DNA of 27,080 bases from a virus. Position 1 is the first letter of the stretch. Every line of letters starts with the position of its first letter. This document shows, piece after piece, positions 7,878-14,549 of the stretch. The stretch is taken from positions 1 to 27,080 of IMG/VR virus record IMGVR_UViG_3300000117_000187; one strand, given 5' to 3'. Both the position numbers and the translations under genes were made by a program. A model generated the notes under the pieces. The model worked only from the letters and a program-made list of their open reading frames with translations. It was not told the DNA's origin and ran no database searches.

Positions 7878-8303
7878 TTACAGATCCTTTAATGCTAATC
7901 TGTTTCGGATGGCAAATCCCATATTATCTAGGGTTTTTACCGATTCTTTTAAGAATTCAAGTTGATTCTCTAAGTGTGCAAGTATTGTGTTTTCGTCAGC
8001 AAGGTCTGCTTCCATAAACATTATTTTTTGTTTTTCACCTAATTTGTAATCATATTCATAGTATTTAATATAAGCCTCTCTGCTTCTATTAGCTAACCTA
8101 GCTTTTTGATCTCTAATTTTGGTGTTTATATATGCAACTTGATCAATTAATTGTTGTCTAGAAGAAAGCACGTTTGCTATAGTTTCTTCCATACCATTAA
8201 TATATTTCAAACTAGCTGCAAGCTCTTTGATGTTATTGGACCATTCGGCTCTTTGCTTACCCAATCTCTCGTCTATTTCTAATATTTTAGATTTACTACT
8301 CAT
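7878..8303 (-). CDS. uvsY: UvsY-like recombination mediator
   Basis: At 141 residues this is close to T4 UvsY (137). It is predicted almost entirely helical and charged. The C-terminal DNMGFAIRNRLAL (126-138) resembles the T4 UvsY end, which reads SRGFAIKH. The central RSREAYIKYYEYDYKLGE (73-90) parallels the basic, Tyr-rich stretch of T4 UvsY before its acidic linker. UvsY is a ring-forming mediator that helps load UvsX recombinase on gp32-coated single-stranded DNA. Position between a gp32/primase block and uvsW is what a UvsY should have. The ATG directly abuts the stop of the 73-residue gene (TAAATG), so translation is probably coupled. Identity overall is low, so the call rests on length, the two segments and context. 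Confidence 0.65.
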   Translation of the reverse strand: MSSKSKILEIDERLGKQRAEWSNNIKELAASLKYINGMEETIANVLSSRQQLIDQVAYINTKIRDQKARLANRSREAYIKYYEYDYKLGEKQKIMFMEADLADENTILAHLENQLEFLKESVKTLDNMGFAIRNRLALKDL

Positions 8304-8525
8304 TTAGAATAATGATTTTTTATTTGAATTTGGTTTTACAAAAACGCTTGCCTTCTTTTTCTTTTTAAACTTAGGTTCAATTTTTTTAGTTTCAGGTAAC
8401 TCAACGTCATATTCGGCGCTTTCAAAGTCAAGTAATAACTTATGTCCTTTAAATCTCTTGCCATCTTCGTAGAAATTATCTAAATCTTCTTCAACCATTC
8501 TAGTTATATCTTCTATACGTACCAT
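8304..8525 (-). CDS. Small basic protein of unknown function
   Basis: At 73 residues I do not recognise it with confidence. The first half is acidic (EDITRMVEEDLDNFYED) and the second strongly basic (KFKKKKK at about 52-58), ending NKKSLF. The first residues faintly recall the UvsY N-terminus (MRLEDL in T4), but the real UvsY candidate is the next gene. A gp33-like late transcription role is a position-based alternative: in T4 gene 33 lies downstream of 32 and its product contacts the sliding clamp through a hydrophobic C-terminal peptide, which SLF could mimic. Neither idea is proven. The start overlaps the primase gene by 13 bases and the stop abuts the UvsY start, so the frame is well placed inside the operon. 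Confidence 0.65.
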   Translation of the reverse strand: MVRIEDITRMVEEDLDNFYEDGKRFKGHKLLLDFESAEYDVELPETKKIEPKFKKKKKASVFVKPNSNKKSLF

Positions 8526-9583
8526 AGATCTAATTGGCTTGTAGTGAAATATTCATTTATACGCTTATAAGCCCTAGATCCCTCTCGGTAACAAACAATC
8601 ATAAGATCGTTTAAATCTTTTATGTTATATGTATCTAACTCATTTTCTTTAAGGAATTTAGACCACATAAAAACTGGTCTGCCCTTTTTAAGTTTTTCTG
8701 CCATCTTTTCTTTTCCAGTTTTATCATTATCAAACATATACCTAACTGTGGCCATTTCATCAAACTCATTAGTTGACCGACCTGCTGTTGCTAACGCTAA
8801 AGAGTTAGTCATAAACTTAGAATCTAGTGGACCTTCAAATATAGTTACATCTCTTTGAAAATTAACTTGCATAATACCGAATAAAGTTGATACTTTACTT
8901 ATGCTTACTAAAACGTCTTCATCTATATTAATCTCTATATTCATTTCTTGGTACAGTTTAGGTAGATCATATGTCAAATACCTAGATCCTTTACCTTTCA
9001 TTCTTCTACTTTGTACAGATAAAATATTACCAGTTGGCGTCAAATTTAATATCCAAAGTTTTTGATCTCTTTCAGAATACAGAAATTGATCTGACATATG
9101 GTGTAATAATCTTTCTTTTAGCTTGAACCAAATCCAATCGCCCGGTGTAATTTCTTTTGCTTTAAAGAAAGATTTAAATTTATCTATAGGAATAGCCAAT
9201 TCATCTGCCTTAGAAAATACACTATGTTTAATTGTTTCTATTTTCTTAACACTTCGTTCATTAGTTTTTATATAATCTATAACATCGAATGAATCGCCAG
9301 TATTAGGCAGCCTAACATCATGATCTCTTAAGAAAGAATATAAATTAGTGTGATGACTACAATTATAGCAATGATATTGAAGAGTGTCCCAATAAATGTT
9401 ACCTCTCTTTTTAGTATCATCAGTATGTGAATCACCACAATAAGGACATGCAAGGGTTATTCGCCCATGCATGTCCCGTAGTGTTTGCTTATTAGAAGCC
9501 GAGTGCTCTTGTACTACTACTTCTTTAAGCGCTGACTTTATCTTGTGTTTTAGATCCTCTGTAAGATTAGATATCGAGGTCAT
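8513..9583 (-). CDS. DnaG-type DNA primase (T4 gp61-like)
   Basis: At 356 residues it is close to T4 gp61 (342). The N-terminal zinc ribbon is complete: ACPYCGDS with C46 and C49, then YHCYNC with C72 and C75. A TOPRIM-type catalytic region follows, with IFEGPLDSKF (about 248-257) supplying the first acidic residue and MFDNDKTG (about 284-291) the DxD metal site. It would lay down RNA primers for lagging-strand synthesis with the replicative helicase, which is not in this window. The gene overlaps the end of the gp32 gene by 17 bases and the next gene by 13, so SSB, primase and recombination factors form one operon. No Shine-Dalgarno sequence is visible, and initiation may depend on translational coupling. 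Confidence 0.92.
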   Translation of the reverse strand: MTSISNLTEDLKHKIKSALKEVVVQEHSASNKQTLRDMHGRITLACPYCGDSHTDDTKKRGNIYWDTLQYHCYNCSHHTNLYSFLRDHDVRLPNTGDSFDVIDYIKTNERSVKKIETIKHSVFSKADELAIPIDKFKSFFKAKEITPGDWIWFKLKERLLHHMSDQFLYSERDQKLWILNLTPTGNILSVQSRRMKGKGSRYLTYDLPKLYQEMNIEINIDEDVLVSISKVSTLFGIMQVNFQRDVTIFEGPLDSKFMTNSLALATAGRSTNEFDEMATVRYMFDNDKTGKEKMAEKLKKGRPVFMWSKFLKENELDTYNIKDLNDLMIVCYREGSRAYKRINEYFTTSQLDLWYV

Positions 9584-10487
9584 TCAAGAAAGAGTCAAGG
9601 TCATCATCTGTGTTGACAGCTGCTGTGTCTGTAGATGCTGACTCGGTTTTAGTAGCTTCAGCTGTGACTGGAGCAGGAGTCGTCTTCTTAGCTTCTTTCT
9701 TAGGTGCTGCAGAAGGGGTAACATGCTCGATAGAATCTCCTGGATTCAAATACATACGAAGTACGTTGTTAACGAATTCTCGAGTATCTTCGTCCCATGC
9801 GTTGTAGTCATACATAGAAAGATCAGGTGCAGACTCTAATTCTGTCTTGATGGTTTCCATTGTTTCTTTACTACGTTCAGCTGGTTCACCTGCCACGATG
9901 ATTGAAGAACGAGAAGCAGAGAACTTAGACTTGTCATAGTTGTTATATTCACCTTGACGTGTAATAATCAACTCGAAGTTTTTGCCTTCGAACAAATCAA
10001 ATACCTGTGTTGGTTCGCCAAAGTCTGGCTTCAACTCTGCATCGATCTTTTCCTTGATCTTGTATCCGAATTTGAATACTTTGTATTGACCTTCAAGATC
10101 TGGATTCTGAGGATCCTTAATGATCTTGATTAGTGCGTAGTACTGTTGACGGCGCTTAAGCTTATCTGACGCTTTACGTTCGACAGCTGAATCGGATTTA
10201 CGAAGCTTCCAAAATACATCTGCAATTGGGCACTTTTCTCCGACTGAAGATGGTGAGTCTACGATCTTACCATCGCCGTTTGAATCAACCAACCAGTGTA
10301 CATACTTCTGAACCAGAGAGTTACGTGGGTTAGTTGGATTTGGAACAAAGCGAACTAGTGCTTTATACGTTCCGTCCTTACCGTCATCTGCGGTAGGCTT
10401 GTAAACCTCATTAGCTGAGGTGCTTACTTGTTGTGTGTGAGTTTCTACGTCCTCTACACCGAGATTGAAAATGTCAAAATCTGCCAT
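9567..10487 (-). CDS. gp32-like single-stranded DNA-binding protein
   Basis: At 306 residues it matches T4 gp32 in size (301) and order. The OB-fold core aligns with T4 over LVRFVPN, KRRQQYYALIKIIKDPQNP, EGQYKVFKFGYKIKEKI and NNYDKSKF. A low-complexity linker and the acidic tail DDDLDSFLNDLDI follow; that tail recruits other replication proteins in T4. Two features differ. Of the T4 zinc ligands (one His, three Cys) only H64 and C86 have counterparts, so zinc binding is probably lost. The N-terminus is acidic and lacks the basic KRKST-type motif that T4 uses for cooperative binding. The gene is richer in G+C than its neighbours, with Arg CGT and C-ending codons, as expected for a very highly expressed protein. 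An 80-base unstructured leader precedes it, and primase overlaps its end. Confidence 0.92.
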   Translation of the reverse strand: MADFDIFNLGVEDVETHTQQVSTSANEVYKPTADDGKDGTYKALVRFVPNPTNPRNSLVQKYVHWLVDSNGDGKIVDSPSSVGEKCPIADVFWKLRKSDSAVERKASDKLKRRQQYYALIKIIKDPQNPDLEGQYKVFKFGYKIKEKIDAELKPDFGEPTQVFDLFEGKNFELIITRQGEYNNYDKSKFSASRSSIIVAGEPAERSKETMETIKTELESAPDLSMYDYNAWDEDTREFVNNVLRMYLNPGDSIEHVTPSAAPKKEAKKTTPAPVTAEATKTESASTDTAAVNTDDDLDSFLNDLDI

Positions 10488-10567
10488 AATAATTAAACCT
10501 TTTAATTTGTTAATACCTTAAAATTATCTTTAAGTTGTCTGTTATACCTTTAATACTTTAAAGTGTT
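10488..10567 (-). promoter_or_regulatory. AU-rich gp32 leader with three AAGG boxes
   Basis: This 80-base leader separates the 71-residue gene from the SSB gene and has almost no potential to fold. On the minus strand it holds AAAGGTATAACA (GG at 10548), TTAAGGTATTAACA (GG at 10517) and TTAAAAGGTTTAA (GG at 10499). The last sits at ribosome-binding distance from ATG 10487. T4 gp32 represses its own mRNA by coating an unstructured A/U-rich leader; this leader could serve the same purpose (inference). A promoter may also lie here, but no clear consensus is visible. Confidence 0.4.
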
Positions 10568-10783
10568 TCAGAAAAATAATCTAGATTCTCCATGTCCATT
10601 TGTACTTACTTGTTTCCAGCTGCTATCCTCTAGCTTAATCAGCCCTGATTTGTGTAGTAATTCTTCTTTATCTTCAAGAGATATAGCGTTACTTGACACC
10701 ATTTTATTGAGGATCTTATTGAGCTGAAAGAACTCATAAGTACATAAGTCCATGTCAAAATTGTTATAACTTTTCATCAACAT
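10568..10783 (-). CDS. Small protein of unknown function
   Basis: It is 71 residues from ATG 10783, or 69 if the second in-frame ATG at 10777 (MKSYNNF) is used. It is mixed alpha-helical with no signal or membrane segment, and I do not recognise it. The C-terminus GESRLFF is a short hydrophobic tail on a polar background, reminiscent of sliding-clamp-binding peptides in T4-type proteins such as gp33 and gp55. That is only a resemblance. It lies just upstream of the gp32 leader and downstream of the RuvC-like gene, with intergenic gaps on both sides, so it may belong to the replication gene group. Confidence 0.6.
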   Translation of the reverse strand: MLMKSYNNFDMDLCTYEFFQLNKILNKMVSSNAISLEDKEELLHKSGLIKLEDSSWKQVSTNGHGESRLFF

Positions 10784-10807
10784 ATATTATATATCCATAT
10801 TTAAATA

Positions 10808-10824
10808 AGTTTCTAAATGAAACT
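10808..10824 (-). other. Weak hairpin in the ruvC-71 aa intergenic gap
   Basis: On the minus strand AGTTTC and GAAACT pair over a five-base loop (ATTTA), followed by TTATTT. With six base pairs, two of them G-C, it could be a weak terminator for the structural operon. It could equally be chance in AT-rich DNA. The rest of the 72-base gap (10784-10855) is AT-rich and holds nothing else I can support. Confidence 0.25.
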
Positions 10825-10855
10825 AAATGTGGAAACTAGCATACAATAATTGGTT

Positions 10856-11554
10856 TTAGGTTGAAGGAGAAGAATTGGTTCTTTCCTTAAATGCTAAAAG
10901 GGCTGAAAGAAAGTAAGCATCTATCAAATCATCCACTGGTTTAGGAATCTTTTTCTCTGCATCTATATCTTTGCATGCATGAAAGAAATTTCCTTTAAGT
11001 AGATATTTATCATTATTTACATTTGCTAAAAAGGCCTGACATAATTGAACTTTATTCATATTACCTTTACCTGCAAATTTCTTAATTGTAGTAGGTGCTA
11101 TAGTCTGAATATCTTCTGGCTTAAGGGCTTTTAATATTTTAAGTTTAAGTATAGAAGCTCCGGAGGCCATGTCAATAATATTATTAGTACTTCTTTTAGA
11201 TCCATAAGAAGACCCCTCAAAAGCTACTACATAGCCATCACTTTGATGAGAGTCTTGTAAAATAAGATTAATGATATCATCGGCCATTTTATCATATCTC
11301 TTTATCTTTTGTAATTCTTGACTAGAATACTCGCTACTTAAAGTAAAGTCAGGCTGATAAATTAACGTTACATCTTTCAGTGTAGATATCTCTTCTTGAA
11401 ATGCTTGCTCAGCTTTAGTTCCAGTCTTAGGTTTAATGTAACTTATAAAATGATATCTTTTGCTTTTATCATTATAAATACAAATGCCTGGAGAATTAAG
11501 AGAAAAGTCTATTGCTACGTAATTCACTTTAGAACTTTTTACCAATTGCAGCAC
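10856..11554 (-). CDS. RuvC-like Holliday junction resolvase
   Basis: The protein has the RNase H-like fold signature of RuvC resolvases. The first strand is YVAIDFSLNSPG with D16, the second acidic residue is in VVAFEGSSYGS (E113), TTIKKFAGKGNMNKVQL (155-171) parallels the RuvC P..vKk..G.G.a.K stretch, and the last motif PVDDLIDAYFLS supplies D208/D209 and D212. It would cleave four-way junctions or branched DNA before packaging, a job T4 gives to the unrelated gp49. The start is GTG at 11554, supported by AGGAG nine bases upstream. A later GTG (11527) would remove nine residues before the first strand. The start lies 26 bases inside the upstream gene's end. The C-terminus is short and polar. 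Fold call is good; exact substrate is inferred. Confidence 0.82.
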   Translation of the reverse strand: MLQLVKSSKVNYVAIDFSLNSPGICIYNDKSKRYHFISYIKPKTGTKAEQAFQEEISTLKDVTLIYQPDFTLSSEYSSQELQKIKRYDKMADDIINLILQDSHQSDGYVVAFEGSSYGSKRSTNNIIDMASGASILKLKILKALKPEDIQTIAPTTIKKFAGKGNMNKVQLCQAFLANVNNDKYLLKGNFFHACKDIDAEKKIPKPVDDLIDAYFLSALLAFKERTNSSPST

Positions 11555-11897
11555 CTAACGCAGCTCCTACTAATCTAGAAGTTAGTAGATCATATAAAAT
11601 ACCTTTATTTATACCTAATACTCTAGCTATAACTTTACCAACTGATTTACCTAATGCAAATCCAGTTAAACCGCCTAGAATACTTCCAAGTATACCTTCA
11701 TTAGTCATTTCTTCATTGAATCTATCAATGTCATAACTACCATCTTCTAATTTATATTCAGAAACAAAATCTTCTATAGCTTCATCTACTTTAGATTCTA
11801 ATTCATCTGACCATTCGCTTTGAAGACCTTCATTTAGTATCTTCATTTCTTCAACAGTAATGTTCTGTTCTTTAAGGTATTCTAAAAATGTTTTCAT
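11529..11897 (-). CDS. Small glycine-zipper protein with capsid-targeting-like N-terminus
   Basis: At 122 residues this belongs to no family I recognise. It starts MKTFLEYLKEQ, strikingly like T4 internal proteins (MKTYQEFIAE in T4 IPs), with gp21-like sites at LKE (8-10), LNE/G (21-24) and NE/G (67-68). The middle (25-66) is strongly acidic. The last 55 residues are two Gly-rich hydrophobic segments (about 69-95 and 105-119: ILGSILGGLTGFALGK and LVGAALGAAIGK) with GxxxG spacing typical of helices packing in membranes. One reading is a packaged, processed membrane-active peptide delivered at infection; another is a holin-like or tail-associated protein. It sits 10 bases after the tube-like gene and overlaps the RuvC-like gene by 26 bases. 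Confidence 0.75.
   Translation of the reverse strand: MKTFLEYLKEQNITVEEMKILNEGLQSEWSDELESKVDEAIEDFVSEYKLEDGSYDIDRFNEEMTNEGILGSILGGLTGFALGKSVGKVIARVLGINKGILYDLLTSRLVGAALGAAIGKKF
11564..11568 (-). promoter_or_regulatory. Shine-Dalgarno AGGAG deciding the GTG start of the resolvase
   Basis: AGGAG on the minus strand lies nine bases before GTG 11554, inside the coding sequence of the preceding gene. Clear Shine-Dalgarno sites are rare in this window, so this one supports the non-ATG start. Confidence 0.5.
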
Positions 11898-11907
11898 GTC
11901 TTATATA

Positions 11908-12459
11908 TCAATCTATTTCAATCTTGAGATTTAACTTATTATAAAAGAAAGTAACCTCAAATGTACTAAATTCTGCTACGTTTTCTGCAAAATTTAAATT
12001 AAGTTCGTTAATTGAATTCATAATAGGTTGTTCGAATACCATCGATGCCATACCTATTCCTTCAGCATCCATAATCCTCATAGTTAAATTATCTGTAAAT
12101 GGATCTTCCGTTGATCTAGCATAATAATATAATAGAGTATCCATCATTATCCAATAATTTACATAACCATCTAAAAGTTGCATAGTAACTGTAAATTGTC
12201 GTTCAACCGTATTTTGTATTGGAACAGCTCCTCTATGATATCTAGTAGTACCATCATTATCCGCCTGAGATATAGGATCAAATGAAACACCTGGAACATT
12301 AAGACCTTGAATAGAGTAATTTACAAAATCTATAGGCCTTTGCATTAAATTACCTGGCATTCTATTTAAATACTTAACGTATTTGTTAGCAACTTCTTCA
12401 GGTATAAAATTCCTAGGAAACCTAAAAGAAAATAAATTATTTCTAGAATTTAAAATCAT
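11908..12459 (-). CDS. T4 gp19-like tail tube / tube-baseplate junction protein
   Basis: At 183 residues it is near the size of T4 gp19 (163). The clearest link is the C-terminus: INELNLNFAENVAEFSTFEV parallels the T4 gp19 stretch in which GELQLDW is followed by IQTFEVT. Upstream, VERQFTVTMQLLDGY followed by an aromatic helix (WIMMDTLLYYYA) fits the strand-helix layout of the tube fold, and YSIQGLNVPGVSF fits the loop before it. Proteins of this fold form the inner tube of contractile tails or its first ring on the baseplate (gp48/gp54). I cannot say which; location after large tail and baseplate genes rather than beside a sheath gene favours a junction or completion role. The start overlaps the previous stop as TAATG. 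Confidence 0.6.
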   Translation of the reverse strand: MILNSRNNLFSFRFPRNFIPEEVANKYVKYLNRMPGNLMQRPIDFVNYSIQGLNVPGVSFDPISQADNDGTTRYHRGAVPIQNTVERQFTVTMQLLDGYVNYWIMMDTLLYYYARSTEDPFTDNLTMRIMDAEGIGMASMVFEQPIMNSINELNLNFAENVAEFSTFEVTFFYNKLNLKIEID

Positions 12460-14549
12460 TATTCAATGGTAAATTTTCCGTGAGCAATAACAGTATCATC
12501 GGAACCACTCTTAGACGAAATGTAAAATTGCTTATTTTGCATACCTCTAATAGAAATAGCATTAGCTGAATCTATTTTAAACAACACTTCACCTTTACCT
12601 AAATCTATATCTTTACTTCTTTGATGATTAAAGATCTTTTTAGAACCTCCGTCTTCGAATGATAATACAATGTCGTCAGATCCAGTTAAAGACACTTGAT
12701 CTAGTTCGTCTCCATTTTGTTTAGCTACATAAAATTTAAAATATGTTGTAAAAGGAGGAACATATATTTCAGCGTCTCCACTTGCTTCATACTTAGGAGT
12801 TTCTAAATCTTCTACTTCGTCTGGCGGCAATTCAGTATTATCATTACTCGTAATTGACACGGGTACATTTGCTACCACTATATTAGAAGTTTCTATAAAC
12901 GTAGGTACATATCTAGTTGATTTAGGTAAAGAATTATTGATTAATCCCCTAACTGCTCTATTAGCTGATAAATTAGGTAAAGTATTATATACTTCTGTTA
13001 ATTTAGTAGCTGAGTTTATATTAACACTTTGCATTCGCTTTGCATATTTAGCAGCTCTGTCAAATGTTAAACTAGCTCTTTTTACTATTTGAGTGTTATC
13101 AGTCTCGTTGATAATTTTCATAACAACGTCTATTGAAAAGTTAACAGCTACATTACCATTAACAATAACAGGCCTAAACCAGATAGGAGTATCAAAATCA
13201 AAAACTTGAGTAAACGTAGTATCGTATGTTTTAATTTGAGAAACACCGACCTGTTCATACACTTCTACATCATATGAAACTATAATATCGTCAGACGAAG
13301 TATTTATTCTATTTAAAATATAAGCTTCAAATGCAGCAGCATTATTGTCTTTTTCTCCGTATATCTTAAAATAATCTCCATCTTCTGCTTCTTCTACAAC
13401 TACTGTAAAATCAGTATATTCGTCTTCTCTACTAATACTAAATGTATTAGTTTCAGCTACATAAAAATAATTATAGTCATCTATATTCTCTAGTCTATCA
13501 ATAAGCTTAAAACTAATTTCATAATTAGACGTTGAACTTAAGTTAGAAGTTTGGTTAGAAGGACTATCAACTGTACCGTTTCCATAGAAGAAATCTTCAA
13601 ACTCATAATTTTGATCTACTAAAGTCGGTACTTTTAAATTTACAAACTTGGTAAATAACGTTTCACCTAAAAGGAAAGGCTTAGGATTAGAAACTTCATA
13701 GTTACTTTGATTTAAATAAACCAATTGAGTTAGGTAGTTTTTAATACCATTATCTCGTTCTGTCTTAACTTCGAATAAGAAACCTTCATAACCTCTAGAT
13801 GCAAAAGAAAAACCAGATCTTAAATGTAACCTAATAGAATCATATTTAATTTTATTAATTTCAGCAGTTGCGTATGTTTGTGAAGATAATAAATCAGCCT
13901 CATTGGATCCGCTCCAGCCTGAATAAGAATTAATATAATTTAATGGTTGATCGTATAAGCCAGTAACGTCATATCCTAAAAGAGCATACTTAACAGAATC
14001 GTCCACGTGTGGTATAGCATGAAATCTACCTATTAGGTGATTAATATCATTTCCAGTATCTTCATCTGGTGTTGAAAACAAGGGATTGGCCTTATCTGCT
14101 ATTACTATTTTTCCGCCTATTAAATCTTGATATGAATAATTTATAGTGCCATATATAGTTGGAATAAATGTACCAATACCTACAGTACTTAAACTATATG
14201 TTCCAAAGTTAGAATCAATAGTAAATAGAGAAGGATCTGGTAAATTAGAAAGATTAAACTTATATGTTTTGCCAGCTTCTAATAATAATGTTCTACCTGC
14301 AAAGTTTTCAACTGAAAGATATGCGCCTGTAATAGTAACATCAAAGTTAACAACATCGCTACCTAATTCACATATTAAATGATTAATATGTTCTCCATAT
14401 TGGTCGTTTGGGTTTACAGTTAGTTTTTTGATTTCACTACCATTATCATCAACTTCTATCTCATAATCAGAGGGGTTACTTTGATCGTGGTAGATAAACT
14501 CTAACAATACATCGTCATCTATTCTAAAATATCTAGAAGATTGAGCCAT
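12459..14549 (-). CDS. Beta-rich tail/baseplate structural protein, unidentified
   Basis: I choose ATG 14549, giving 696 residues starting MAQSSRYFRIDDDVL. It forms a TAATG overlap with the preceding stop, like three other junctions here. An in-frame ATG at 14579 would add ten basic residues and overlap the previous gene by 31 bases. The protein is beta-rich, acidic and without signal or membrane segments, as expected for a virion part. Residues about 76-151 (AGKTYKFNLSNLPDPSLF, then GTY and a TINYSY strand) form a module that recurs in the giant tail protein. The middle contains long strand-rich segments such as IRLHLRSGFSFASRGYEGF, and the C-terminal 100 residues look like a separate small beta domain. 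Its position between the fibre-type genes and a tube-like gene suggests tail or baseplate; no T4 counterpart is recognisable to me. Confidence 0.8.
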   Translation of the reverse strand: MAQSSRYFRIDDDVLLEFIYHDQSNPSDYEIEVDDNGSEIKKLTVNPNDQYGEHINHLICELGSDVVNFDVTITGAYLSVENFAGRTLLLEAGKTYKFNLSNLPDPSLFTIDSNFGTYSLSTVGIGTFIPTIYGTINYSYQDLIGGKIVIADKANPLFSTPDEDTGNDINHLIGRFHAIPHVDDSVKYALLGYDVTGLYDQPLNYINSYSGWSGSNEADLLSSQTYATAEINKIKYDSIRLHLRSGFSFASRGYEGFLFEVKTERDNGIKNYLTQLVYLNQSNYEVSNPKPFLLGETLFTKFVNLKVPTLVDQNYEFEDFFYGNGTVDSPSNQTSNLSSTSNYEISFKLIDRLENIDDYNYFYVAETNTFSISREDEYTDFTVVVEEAEDGDYFKIYGEKDNNAAAFEAYILNRINTSSDDIIVSYDVEVYEQVGVSQIKTYDTTFTQVFDFDTPIWFRPVIVNGNVAVNFSIDVVMKIINETDNTQIVKRASLTFDRAAKYAKRMQSVNINSATKLTEVYNTLPNLSANRAVRGLINNSLPKSTRYVPTFIETSNIVVANVPVSITSNDNTELPPDEVEDLETPKYEASGDAEIYVPPFTTYFKFYVAKQNGDELDQVSLTGSDDIVLSFEDGGSKKIFNHQRSKDIDLGKGEVLFKIDSANAISIRGMQNKQFYISSKSGSDDTVIAHGKFTIE
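14097..14324 (-). repeat. Module shared with the giant tail protein (copy 1)
   Basis: This codes for residues 76-151 of the 696-residue protein. It shares the pattern G-x-TY-x-FNL-xx-L-[DE]x?PSLF-x-I...GTY...YSY..I..G.I.I with bases 19561-19803. The two copies have diverged at DNA level. Gly-TY-x-F openings resemble cupredoxin-like or carbohydrate-binding beta modules common in phage fibres, but no ligand residues are evident. Confidence 0.7.

Noticed and set aside
8304-8525. The 73-residue gene as a split-off N-terminus of uvsY
   Set aside because: The first six residues resemble UvsY, but the following gene alone has full UvsY length and its own C-terminal similarity, so a split is unnecessary.
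9610-9807. Plus-strand open frames, here and elsewhere (for example 22106-22351, 2203-2475)
   Set aside because: They all lie opposite strongly supported minus-strand genes and encode low-complexity sequence without recognisable features.
9567-10487. Complete T4-type zinc finger in the SSB
   Set aside because: Only one Cys is present in the whole protein; the second and third Cys positions are replaced.
10786-10791. TATAAT on the minus strand before the 71-residue gene as a -10 box
   Set aside because: It lies 2 bases before ATG 10783, so a transcript would start inside the gene; no convincing -35 partner is present. Probably chance in AT-rich DNA, unless the second ATG is used leaderless.
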